Of a stretch of 64,000 nt of DNA, positions 23,612 through 35,300 are shown piece by piece. Location of the stretch: assembly GCA_034401795.1 (NCBI GenBank), contig CM067363.1:30176289-30240288 (forward strand), in the 5' to 3' direction. This stretch comes from Chaetoderma sp. LZ-2023a. Taxonomy: Eukaryota; Mollusca; Caudofoveata; Chaetodermatida; Chaetodermatidae. The notes under the pieces are model-generated. The model saw only the letters and a list, made by a program, of their open reading frames with translations. It was not told the DNA's origin and ran no database searches. Both the position numbers and the translations under genes were made by a program. Position 1 is the first letter of the stretch, and every line of letters begins with the position of its first letter.

Positions 23612-24096
23612 TGTATTTCATAATATATATAGGATCACCGCCCAGACTGACAACGTCACTGTCCAGTGAAGTTCCTGGAAACCTTGGGTCTGGGGTGTTT
23701 CTACAATTATTTTTAAATGTCTACAAACAGTCTAGTCAGGGAGCCACCAACGGCAGATCTGGGCTGCTACTGACTGAAAAGTAAATATAAGATAATTGTT
23801 TAAGACAAAAATTGGTCCGATCACAGAATATATTCCTCAAATTCCTTTAAATATTTATATGACTTTAGTGTAATAGTGACTGCAAGCTGGGACGCGGGCC
23901 AGCGAGCTTTATAGATACCAGGTGTACTGGTATGTACATGAAAATTAATGTATACATTAAAAAATATACTAGTCTAAGGAGTTGAAAAAGTTGTCCGACG
24001 TGCTGGATGTAGATCAAAAGGGTGTTGACTCGACGATTAAAGGGCTACATTTAAGCGTGTTCACTGCAAATCTGTGTGCATACAAACAATGCTAAT

Positions 24097-24098
<2 letters not shown>
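23612..24098. other. No gene seen
   Basis: No coding or RNA feature recognised. Confidence 0.45.

Positions 24099-24099
<1 letters not shown>

Positions 24100-24180
<81 letters not shown>
24100..24180. repeat. (AT)n microsatellite
   Basis: About 40 uninterrupted TA dinucleotides. Confidence 0.97.
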
Positions 24181-24181
<1 letters not shown>

Positions 24182-24639
24182 TGTGATTACATGTACAGAT
24201 GATAAGAAAAATATGGATAAAATCAATCTTGAAGTCGTTTAAACTTTGAAGTGAGAGTTAGAGCATCCCGCATCAGGTATAAGGAAAATCTGGGATCTTC
24301 TGAAGTCAGTGTAGATTCCGGAATTGCAATTGGCGTATAAAAATCCCAAAAAATCTTGAGTATTAGACTGCAATCGTTAATAAGCTTAATGAGCGAAGTT
24401 GTCCGGTACATGTTAATACCAAAATGTCATCCAAGGTGGCTGTGGAGGGGGTGGACGAGAACAGCCAAACTATAACTTAGGCAGAAATTACTTCCAGTCA
24501 AATTATTTTCAAAATATTTAACAATATTTACTTCATAAAGAATATTCCGAATTCCTGGCATCATTGCTATGATTGTATAATGAAAGGCTTCATTAGTGAA
24601 AGGGTTAAATTAGAGATAATTTATTTCAGATAAATCATG

Positions 24640-24740
24640 TGGTAATGTTGAATATTTGAAATTAATTTGACTGATGAACACTACTGCTGACGGCAGCATT
24701 CGCTTCCAGTCAAACTAATTTCAAAATTTTCAACATTGAA
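24640..24740. repeat. Family A hairpin MITE copy
   Basis: TTGAATATTTGAAATTAATT on the left and CAAACTAATTTCAAAATTTT on the right frame a short centre. It is diverged but recognisable. A half-copy (right arm only) lies at 24496-24525. Confidence 0.7.
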
Positions 24741-24779
24741 CTTTATTGTTAAAATAGTTTATGTAATATTAACATTGAT

Positions 24780-24972
24780 TAATCCTTTAACCCTGAAATA
24801 TGTTCCAGAAAGTTTCAATTTTCTCATAGAAATTGTCAATTTGCAAATTACCACTGGAATCACTGGCTTTCTTATCAAGGCAGTTATTCCAGTGTTAAAT
24901 CTTCAAAAATAGTCTTCTCTTGGACTCCAAATTGAAGTATTTTTCTCTGGATCGAGTGTTAAAAGTTTAACA
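24780..24972. repeat. Family B hairpin MITE copy, degraded
   Basis: Shows the family B order: 'TTTCAATTTTCTCATAGAAA', then ACCACTGGAATCACTGGCTT, then AAAATAGTCTTCTCTTGGAC. Ends are eroded. Confidence 0.65.
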
Positions 24973-25780
24973 GTTGGGAGTTCTATAAAGCCTGAAATAA
25001 TGGGCTTTGTCCAATTTCATCTCCAGCACTATCATTCATGAATGGTATCTTATCAGTAGGCATATAATTGCCCAGGCCAGGTATTTGTTGACATAAGGCT
25101 TGTGCACTTGCCTTCCTACATCTCTCAACACATTCAATGATAAATGACCAGTAATGACAATTCTTATGATACGAAAAAGATTCTATTGAACATTTTGAAA
25201 GTTATTTGATGGTAGGTCTTGCTGCCTAAAGCAGAAATTATGGTTTCCAGACAAATTATTAAGTTTACCTGTGTGACTGTCTTGAAAGGTAGATAACGAG
25301 GGTGTTAATAATGCATGGGTTAAAATGCTTTACTCGGTTAATCTTATTTCATATTAGCATACCTACAGCAATTGTCCATTTCAACACAAACATACAGAAT
25401 TTCAATTTCAAACACAATTAACACCTAAGTTTTTTAATATTTTGAAATTAATCTGGCTAGAAGCAGTTGCTGGCTCAAGCAGAAATGGATTTTAGTCAAT
25501 GTATGTTTGAACTCTTGTACAGTTTCCCGTCTGACAGCCTTGAAATTTAGAAGGTTTCATTAGTGTCATTAGCCAGATGCTTGTTATGTTATTCCCTATA
25601 AGCATAAGTACTAGTACATACTATATAAAGTCATGTCAGTGTGTGTTTATACTATCTTACCTGTGTGTCTTCCTCAAAATGGCGCTCTGTGATTATTTTA
25701 GGAGCACCATGAATACTTGGGTAGTTGAATTAACAAGAAATTATAGTAAATAGAACTAGAAGTAACTATAAATCTGCTTT

Positions 25781-26295
25781 TATGAAAAACCAATACTATG
25801 AGTGATTTGATTGTACTTTCATTTGTATTCATGAACAATCTATATAACTGTATATTACTAATTGATAACACTATACACTATATTTTGGCAAGTGGAGCAG
25901 ACTCAGCTCATCCCCCCAGATTTTTGGCTTGTGCTCGTCACGCAGGTACCGGATAGGTGATGAGATACAGGCACCGATAAGTGCAGACTGTCCGTGTCCA
26001 TAGATGAGAGTCACCTTGGTGGGAGCACAAGCCAAATTAGTACGTTCAATCGTACATCATCCCCCACCACTCTTGGCTTGTTAGCTGAGACTGTTCAAGT
26101 GGAGACGCGAAGGAACAGTAAGGCGCTAACCTACCTAGGTGCACGTGTCCAAGCGGTGGGGCATGATAACCTTACTGCCTATTGAAATTTGGAAGATTAC
26201 TTGTTGGGTTGCAAGATTTTAATGCTGAAAAGCCTACTGTCTAGTGAAATTTGGGAAATTAATTATTAAATTGCAAGAATTTAATGATGAAACGC
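25781..26295. repeat. Internal direct repeat, copy 1
   Basis: Starts TATGAAAAACCAATACTATG and is repeated from 26975. It contains a 63-codon frame that is broken by a 2-bp deletion in the other copy, so I do not regard it as coding. Confidence 0.9.
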
Positions 26296-26974
26296 CTGAT
26301 GAAACGTCATTAGTTATTAAATTGCAAGACTTCAATAATGAGGAAACGCAACGATGAAATGGCAGATTTCAATGATGAAACACCAGACTCAGATATTCCT
26401 GAATAGCCCATCCTTAATGCCAAGCTGAATCTGCCCTATTCCTAGGCCCACACCATGTCCATATACATGGCTGCGTGACACACTACCTGAAACATTTAGA
26501 TAAAAGGTGAGTGGCGGGGATGGAGGCGGTCAAATTTTTCTGATAGTAGACTAATTATGTGCTCTATAGGACATATATTCTTAAAACTTTGAACAATTCA
26601 CAGTATGCTTGACTACTTGCCACTAGCTATAGACAGACTGTGACTCACTGCTAAACAGCCCCAGATTTAGGCAATCAACATTCCTCTCCTAATAAGGATG
26701 CTTGCTGCTGGCTGGCTGCATACATATTCATGAATAGGAACTAAGTTATCGATAGCATGATACCTGTAGCTGCTTGTACTATATACATGATTCTGTAAGC
26801 TGCCTCACATTCCTACCATTGTATGTATGGAGAGGCTGAGCTGTAACTATGAGGGTTATTGGGTACTGATTTTCATAGGGAGATTTACATGGAAGTATGC
26901 TGAGCATATATATGATAGTTATGTTATTGGTATCCATAAACCTGACTTATGTGTACTGTACATAAGCCTGAATT

Positions 26975-27488
26975 TATGAAAAACCAATACTATGAGTGAT
27001 TTGATTGTACTTTCATTTGTATTCATGAACAATCTATATAACTGTATATTACTAATTGATAACACTATACACTATATTTTGGCAAGTGGAGCAGACTCAG
27101 CTCATCCCCCCAGATTTTTGGCTTGTGCTCGTCACGCAGGTACCGGATAGGTGATGAGATACAGGCACCGATAAGTGCAGACTGTCCGTGTCCATAGATG
27201 AGTCACCTTGGTGGGAGCACAAGCCAAATTAGTATGTTCAATCGTACATCATCCCCCACCACTCTTGGCTTGTTAGCTGAGACTGTTCAAGTGGAGACGC
27301 GAAGGAACAGTAAGGCGCTAACCTACCTAGGTGCACGTGTCCAAGTGGTGGGGCATGATAACCTTACTGCCTATTGAAATTTGGAAGATTACTTGTTGGG
27401 TTGCAAGATTTTAATGCTGAAAAGCCTACTGTCTAGTGAAATTTGGGAAATTAATTATTAAATTGCAAGAATTTAATGATGAAACGCC
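26975..27488. repeat. Internal direct repeat, copy 2
   Basis: Near-identical to copy 1, offset by about 1194 bp. Confidence 0.9.
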
Positions 27489-27937
27489 AAAACTCAGATA
27501 TTCTGGAATATCCCATTCTTGAATAGCTGAGTCCCCCAAATGAACAGCCCAGTCAAAATAGTTCCAAAACATCCAAGAACTTAATTGTATATTTACATGA
27601 GTCTACTCCCATTTACTTCTTAGCCAGTAAATTAGCCTATCCAGGTCCTTGTAACCATCGTGAGAAGTACACCCAAAAAACAATTGTCGATTAAGTAGGT
27701 CCATCCCTGGCTCCAACCGGTAGTCCAAATGGACCAGGACACCTAACGTACGCATATACACTGGCATACACAGCACCTACGCAAGTAATTCGTATACAGA
27801 TCTGCACCTGTACGTATGTGCACATGTGCGACCCTACTTCTAGTTCTATTTACTATAATTTCTTGTTAATTCAACTACCCAAGTATTCATGGTGCTCCTA
27901 AAATAATCACAGAGCGCCATTTTGAGGAAGACACAAC

Positions 27938-28008
27938 CATGAGTACTTGGGTAGTTGAATTAATAAGAAATTATAGTAAATAGAACTAGAAGTAACTATA
28001 AATCTGCT
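27938..28008. repeat. Extra copy of the left terminus outside the TIR element
   Basis: Starts TGAGTACTTGGGTAGTTGAA and runs into ACTATAAATCTGCT like the sequence at 25709-25778. Together with 27835-27905 it forms an inverted repeat of about 70 bp per arm. Confidence 0.85.
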
Positions 28009-28019
28009 ATGTTCCGCGA

Positions 28020-28212
28020 TTAACCCCTAAGAAAATTTTAATTTTCTCATAGAACATGTCCATTTGCAGACCAAGAGAAGACTATTTTTGAAAATTTACT
28101 ATTGGACTGACTGGCTCGGTTATCGAGGCAGTTATTCCAGTGATAAATTTTCAAAAATTGTCTTTTCTTGGTCTGCAAATGGACATTTCTCAAGACCACT
28201 GCAGAGGGTTAA
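28020..28212. mobile_element. Family B hairpin MITE (shortened)
   Basis: Bounded by TTAACCCC and GGGTTAA. Arms AGAAGACTATTTTTGAAAAT and ATTTTCAAAAATTGTCTTTT flank a centre with CTCGGTTATCGAG. Confidence 0.8.
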
Positions 28213-28449
28213 GGAATATTAAAATGCCTGTTATATAACTTACCCACGGAACGTGTCTGCTGATGATCCGAAAAAAATCTCTAGGTGTAGTCTTAGTTCA
28301 AAGATCCTTTGAATATTTGAAATTCACATGTGTTTACATTAGGCAAAGAAAAACAGATTAATTTGCCAAAAACTATTTAATTTGGTTTCTTCAGTTCACC
28401 AAGTTTCAAGTCGATCGGAGCAAAGAAATTTTTGAAGAACATTTTTTTC

Positions 28450-28772
28450 ACCGTTTGTCATCCCGAGTTCATTTCTGCCAAAAACGAAAACTGGTATTTT
28501 TTTTAGCAATATATGCCGACGGTCATTTTGAAAAACATATTTAAATAAAGTTTTTAACTGCTTCTCATCCCGAGTTTGTTTCTGCCAAAAATGAAAACTG
28601 GTATTTTTTACCAAAATATATGCGCCTGTCGTTCATTTTGAAAAATTGTATATATATATATATATATAAAAATTCCACCGTTTCTCATCCTGAGTTTATT
28701 TCTGCCAAAAACGAAAACTGGTATTTTTTACCAAAAATGTGGCTGGTGGTCATTTTGGAAAAAATTCTCAAA
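28450..28772. repeat. Tandem repeat, about 110-120-bp unit x 3
   Basis: The phrase TTTCTGCCAAAAACGAAAAC, preceded by TCATCCCGAG or TCATCCTGAG, recurs near 28472, 28580 and 28700. Each copy is followed by 'TGGTATTTTTT' and 'GGTCATTTTG' or 'GTTCATTTTG'. Confidence 0.85.
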
Positions 28773-28919
28773 ATGTCCACCAGGTATCACAATTTAATCA
28801 AATGTCTTTGACTGGTCTCCGAATTAGAGTGTGTGTAACAGCCTAGTTTTTTTGATGACATACCAAGATGGCCGGCCATTACGTGAGAGCTGTGTTCTCT
28901 GCACGAAGTCATGCCTCTA

Positions 28920-29164
28920 TTAACCTTATCCTTTAACCCTCGAATTTGTTAGAAAAAATTTTAATTTTCTCATAGAAAATGTCCATTTGCAGACTAAGAG
29001 GAAACTATTTTTGAAAATTTACCATTGGAATGACTGGCTCGATTATCGAGCCAGTCATTCCAGCGCTGAATTTTTCAAAAATAATCCTCTTGGTCTGCAA
29101 ATGGACATTTCTCAAGACCACTGTAGAAACCGTTTTGGCTGATATTTAGTGTTAAAGGCTTTAA
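28920..29164. mobile_element. Family B hairpin MITE
   Basis: TTAA at both ends (28920-28923 and 29161-29164). The inverted arms run from GTCCATTTGCAGACTAAGAG to TTGGTCTGCAAATGGACATT around a GATTATCGAGCC centre. It lies about 115 bp before the first recognised CHTOP coding exon. Confidence 0.8.
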
Positions 29165-29260
29165 GTGTTGACCTTTTTAAACGAAAACCTTCACAATTCA
29201 TTTTAATTTACAGATACGTGCACTTTAAAATAAAATATAATTTGTTTTTTCTTTTTGTAG

Positions 29261-29346
29261 ATTGCGAAGTATCAAAGTCCAATGATGGCACAAGTCCCTG
29301 CTAAGATTGTGCTTAAGAGCTCAACAAAGATGTCGCTACATGAACG
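29261..29346 (+). CDS. CHTOP: CHTOP exon with start codon (coding 29282-29346)
   Basis: A pyrimidine-rich acceptor (TTTGTTTTTTCTTTTTGTAG, ending 29260) precedes 21 nt of 5' leader and tandem ATGs at 29282 and 29285. The second ATG has A at -3 and G at +4, a strong context, and aligns better with the vertebrate start. The exon encodes 'MMAQVPAKIVLKSSTKMSLH' 'E' and two bases of Arg, then the donor GTACAT at 29347. The acceptor in the leader shows that the promoter and at least one non-coding exon lie further upstream; I could not locate them. Confidence 0.9.
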
Positions 29347-32300
29347 GTACATACGTGCAATCTCTGACCTTGTTCTCATACACATGAAGTCAGATCTGAT
29401 GACCTTTGGCATCTCTGTTCTGCTACGGCAGATGCAACAGAAAATGAACTGAATCAGCCTCTTGTGTTGAGGCATTGTGATTGGCCAATGGGCAAAGACC
29501 AAGTCAATCATGCAGTGATCTGATTCGTCAGCCACGAAATGATTTGATTGGTTCTTTGTAGTGATGACATAAATTTGACCATGAAATGAATGTATTTATC
29601 ATTGTTCGTGCATGGATTTTGACTTATGTTCAAAATCATAAAGGCCTGTGGCACTACACAGTATGATGGTTAGATTCAAATGGATGAAATATTATTACAT
29701 GTTATTTCTGGATTATCCTCCTCTCAATAAGAGCACCAGATAAACTCAGTATCTAGCGTAGTTGTAACAGCACAGTAAATGTATTTCATGTCATTCAGTT
29801 AAGCAGCACTTAAAACATGAAACTCAAATTAGAAAGAATGACTAGTTCTAAAGGCTATAAACAATGTAATTATTTAAACCCCTTTCCTGGGCAAGTCAGC
29901 CTCTGTAGTCATCTTAAGTAATGTCCCTGTGCAGTGTCTAAGAGAAGGCTATTCTTGAAAATGACCATGATGATGATAAACGAGCCTATCATTCCGGTGG
30001 CAAATTTTCAAAAATAATTTCTTAGCCTGCAAATTGACATTTATTATGAGAAAATCTAAATATTCTTGGCCAAAAGTAAACTGACAATTATCGGGTTAAG
30101 TGGAGCCTGTAAATTGCACCTAAATCACAACATTAGAAGTCGTGCCCAAAATAATGAAGGCACCTAAATTATTATTCAACGGGTAACTGATGATACAGGT
30201 AGCTAGCTAAGCGGTCAACGACCCGCAAACCAGTTAATTAACACTAAATCTCGAATTTGTTCAAGAAAATTCTCATAGAAAATGTCCAATTGCAGAGTAA
30301 GAGAAGACTATTTTTGGAAATTTTCAATTGGAATGACTGGTTTGGTTATCATCCAAGCCAGTCATTCGAGTGGTAAATTTTCAAATATAGTCATCTCTTG
30401 TTCTGCAAATGGACATTACTCAAGACCACTGCAGAAGTTGTTTTTGGCTGATATGAGTGTTCAGTGGTAGAAATAAATGAAAAGCTGTACATGTAGTTGC
30501 CCGCGGGGGGTGGGGGGGGGGGGGGTGGGGGACCCATGACACCATTTAATACATTTTCAGGTTGTCTGCTGCAGATTATGGTAGCCCTTATATGTTAAGC
30601 TAATTGACAAAGAAAATTAGAATCACTATTGCTTTGTCAGGTAAATTCTGAAGAATGGGCACAATTATTCAGAAATCGCATTAAGCATACTGGTTACTCT
30701 ATCTAATAATTAAATAAATAAATGACTTAAAACGGAGAGTTAGTCAGTAGGTATCAAAACACAGTATAGTACTATTAGAGTATTTATCATGTTGCCCTGT
30801 GTACAATTAACAGCCAAAGTTTAGTTGCCCTTTGAAAATCAGGTTTCCCCAGGCAACAAGGCAAATGGACATTTCGATCTCTGGTGTTAAATGATTAACC
30901 AGCCATCTGTCATGTCAGCCATGTCCCTGACACAGCAGGTGCAACACTGTCCAACACTGTCAGGCACCAGCTACTTAGTACCGGACATCCAGAATATGCT
31001 GCCTGTCAACACTATTCTACTTCACAGTGTTCTTTACTTGAACTTATTAGAAACATGTCAAAAAGCAACTAAGCATGTGTCATAATGATCGTGGTGCACC
31101 TTAGATAGATGCATATTTTATGAATTTGTCAACACTTCTATACAGACTCTTTGGTCGGACACTGCAACTACTAGGACTGTTTAAATCTGTACCTGACAAA
31201 ATGTCAGGAACTGGCCAGACTGTGCCTGACATTTGATAGTTTGGTGCCTGACAATGTCCTTGACAGGCACCTTATTTCCAGGCTTAGCCACCTTATTTCC
31301 AGGCTTGCACAGAGTCCATGTAGTTAGTAATTTTAGTTCGTTTCAAAGGAGGACCGTAGTTGTGATTCATCAAAATCACTTTGTATTTGCCAAATTTATC
31401 TCCCCTGACAAAAATAAAATTGCTAAAAATGACTGCTAATACACCTTTCCCACATTGACGTCATTACGCCGAGGTTTCCCTAAATCAACGCTCAGAGCAA
31501 AACTGCTGGCGGGTATAGCCGCCAACAAGATGCTGACCTGCATTGAGTTACTTTTGCACTAAAATACACCGCAATCTAAACCATTCCTATGATAAACTAA
31601 AATCACTATATTATTTACATCATATATCATTAGAAAGCGCATTCAATTGCCAAAACATTAATTCATTATTTTTTATATTTTTGTAACGTTTTCGCTGAGT
31701 TATTTGCGTATATAAAATACACCAGTCGACTTAAATTCATTAAATCAAGTGGACAATAGGCGCTATTTTAAAATTGCAATCAACTGTATTAAATTTTGCA
31801 AAACTATAAAAACTAATGCAGAAATATATAGAAAATTGGCTTAGCTTTCCAATGATGTATGAGTTCAATAATATTATGAACATAGTTTTCATATGCACTG
31901 CTTAAAGTGCACTGTATCTGATTCCCATAGTAAAGTAATGCTGTTTGCACGTCGGCTAGCTATCGCGGTTACCAGCCGGAAGTGGTATGCGCGATGCATT
32001 CCGGGAAGGTATTTCCCCAAAATACGCTAATGTGGGAAAGGTCTATTATTCACATAAATTACTTTTCTTCAAATGTGCAGGTTATGTTACTCAAATGCTG
32101 TATGGTGTATTTCATGAAAAATATAAACAAATTATATGGTACATTTAAAGTTTAAAAACTTGCTAACTTTAGACATGTTTGAGGAAATAAAAACCTGTCA
32201 ATTTTCGTTAGAAAATAAAAAAGTTTAAACATTACCATACTTGGATTTAGTTAACTAGTATAATTTGATGATCATACATGTTATTAATAGATGGATGTTC

Positions 32301-35300
32301 AGGCTTCTGCTCAGGATGAAATGATTTCCGGACATTTTTTATGTAGTACCCACCAGCGGTTTGTGAGTTGCTCACGATGCCCATAAAATTATGAATGTAT
32401 GATACACTAAGGTGACATCTGAAGCATTATCTGGCGTATTTCACAGTATATTTTAGACACTTCCTTGAAAAACTTTAATTTTAAATAATTTCATAAAATA
32501 CAGTTGGTGAAAAAAGTGATGGGTGAAAAAGATAGTTTAGTCTTTAATGCTGGTCAGAATTATTGAGTGGTGGCCAAACCCGTCCAGTGCCGACCAGTGT
32601 GGGCAGAACCCTGGATGTTATTGTCAGACATCTGTCTCACTTAACCCTTTAATGGTCATACCAGCCTCTGTTATGGTCTTGTGAAATGTCCATTTACAGG
32701 TTAAGAGAATAAAATTTTTGAAAATTTACCACTGGAATGACTGGCTCGATAACCGCGCCAGTCATTCAAGTGATAAATTTTCAAAACTTGTATTCTCTTG
32801 GCCTGTAAATGGACATTCAATAGGCAGATAATTAAATTTTCTTGACCAAATTTGACCTTTAAAGGGTTAAGATAATGGAAACACAAAATCAACCAAAGTT
32901 ATCTCCCCTGACAAAAATAAAATGGGGAAAACAAATGCTAATTATTCACATACATGACTGTTCCTCAAATATACACCTGTGCAAAAGTTAAGCACCACCC
33001 TATTTTTACGCACATGCGAGGGTATATTCATGTGCTATGAAGAAAGCAATAGCATAAACATTTATGTACCCATCCATCTTAGTGCAAGAGGTAATAATGC
33101 AACTAGAGGAATGCTGATTATGATGGTGGGGAAACACTGTATGTTTTTGTTTGAACTTGAAAACGAGGCCTGAATATGGTTACGTTGACACAACTGACAA
33201 CTATTGCCCTACAGTTGACACACGTGGCTAGATTGTCATTAATGGTGTCTGAAAACGAAGTTTAACATCTGTGCACGAGTTTGAGACTGTCATTATTAAT
33301 ACCGGGTATATCCACCTTGTGCCTGGATGACGGCCTGGACACGACGTCTCATGCTGGTCACCAACCGACTGATACGCCATTGTGGTATTCGTTGCCATTC
33401 AAGATGGAGTGCGTCTGTTAATTCCTGTAGGTTCTGCACAGGAGGATCCCTCCTTCTCACCATGTTTCCCAGAATGTCCCAGATATGCTCAATAGGGTTC
33501 ATGTCAGGGCTCCTTGCTGGCCATGGTAGGGTTTCGATGGCATTCTGGCGGAGGTATTCATGCACAGCTCTAGCACGATGTGGTCGGGCGTTGTCATCCA
33601 TGAATATAGGGTGGGTTCCAGGTGCATGATTTACAAAATGAGGGACCACAACTCTATCCAGTATGGAATCTTGATATCTTTGTCCATTTAGTGTTCCAGG
33701 TACAGTCAACAGATCCAGCTTACAATCAAATGAGATGCACCCCCATATCATAACGGAACCTCCACCAAATGGAACTTCTTCCATGATGTTACGTTGGTCG
33801 TACGCCGTGCGTCTGGACCTCCATACACGAGTTCGACCATCTGTGGCATGAAGCAGGAACCGACTTTCATCGGACCAGTGTACCCGTCTCCAGGATCTCA
33901 TGTTCCAGTGTCTTCTTTTGTTGCACCACCTCAGACGCTCCTCTTTGTGGTGTGCAGTGAGGGGAGGACGTCTGACAGGTCTCCTAGCTTTCATGCCAGC
34001 AGCATACAGTCTCCTTTTGATGGTAGACATTGACACTCTATTGCGCGTTTCCCATTGCTGGCTGAGCACTCTGATGTTGGTGAATGGAGATCTCCTAACA
34101 AGGCGTACTAGGGCTCGATCATCACGGGCAGTAGTCTTCTTCGGTCTTCCAGATCTAGGCCTGTCCTTCACCTCGTTAGTTTGCCCATGTTTTGCAATCA
34201 AACGACTGATTACAGTATGGTTAATGTTCAGCTGTCTGCCAATCTCTCTGCATGACATACCAGTGGTATGCATGCCTATGATTTGCCATTTCACACGATC
34301 ACTTAACCTTCGGTTTGCCATAGCGGTTCACAATCAAGAGCTAATTCTCTCTGTACAAATAAACCACGGTCATGAACACAAAATTCCTAATCTTGTCGCC
34401 TAAATCTGTATGTAATGTTCTACACCTCAAACTGGACTTTTACATAACTGAACACGTGTGCTGTTTCCCGCCACGCACGGACATCAAGCGGCGTGAAGTC
34501 ATGCATGCATGTGCATTTCGTACTTGGAATTATGTCAGCTAACGCGGGGACAAAAAGTATGGCAGCCTAGTTGTACCATCATGTTTCTACGTTCTATTGT
34601 TTTTGCTGGTGCTTAACTTTTGCACAGGTGTATATATATAGGTTATGTTACTTTTAGATGTTGTAGTTTGTGTTTCACTAACATGACTAAAATGTAAAAA
34701 ATTATATAGTACGTTTAAAATTTAAAAACGTACTCACTTTAGAGAAAATACAGGGTTCACCCAAACTTGAATTTTGACTTTTGACATCTTGAAAAGCCAT
34801 GAATTTGAGAATTCTCTTGAAAAGTACTTGAAAATGGCTTTAATGCATTGAAGTCCTTGAATTTAAAATTTCCGCCCAAAATATTTTTATTGAGTATAAA
34901 ATTGTTGTCATGAATCATTAGTCAAAATGAAGGAATTGCCTTCTCGGAGCATCTAATATTAAGACTTGCATTAGCAGACTCTGAACCCCTTATACGTTGA
35001 ATTGTCAGGGGATTCCTGTATTGTCAAGGGATTCCACATCCCAGGCCTCCTTCATTTCCCAACCCATGTCCAGACTGGTATTGAGCCCTTGAAAATCGTG
35101 AACTTGTGGCCATGAAAGTCCTTGAAAAGTCCTTGAATGAAAACATCTGAGGTCTGTATGAAACCTGAAATAAGAATCTGTCAATTTTCCTTAGAAAATA
35201 GAAATAAACATGTATTGCATATAGATTTTATTGTCAGACATCTGTGTCACTTATAAAAATGACACATAAAACACAAAAAATTTCTGTTAATGTCCTTGAT

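Larger units (their letters stand above)
25664..27935. mobile_element. 2.27-kb element with perfect 101-bp terminal inverted repeats
   Basis: The 101 bp at 25664-25764, beginning TGTGTCTTCCTCAAAATGGC, are exactly the reverse complement of 27835-27935. Inside are two near-identical direct repeats of about 515 bp (25781-26295 and 26975-27488). They differ by a 2-bp deletion (GATGAGAGTCACC versus GATGAGTCACC) and a few substitutions. There is no transposase frame, so this is a non-autonomous DNA element or a composite. Just outside the right end, 27938-28008 is a further, slightly diverged direct copy of the left terminus (two substitutions), making the right end a large palindrome. I saw no clear target-site duplication. 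Perfect TIR identity implies recent activity or conversion. Confidence 0.85.

Noticed and set aside
25994-26185. 63-codon frame inside the TIR element
   Set aside because: The near-identical second copy has a 2-bp deletion that breaks it.
33327-34403. Plus-strand frames across the Tc1 element
   Set aside because: Antisense shadows of the intact transposase gene; they match no family.
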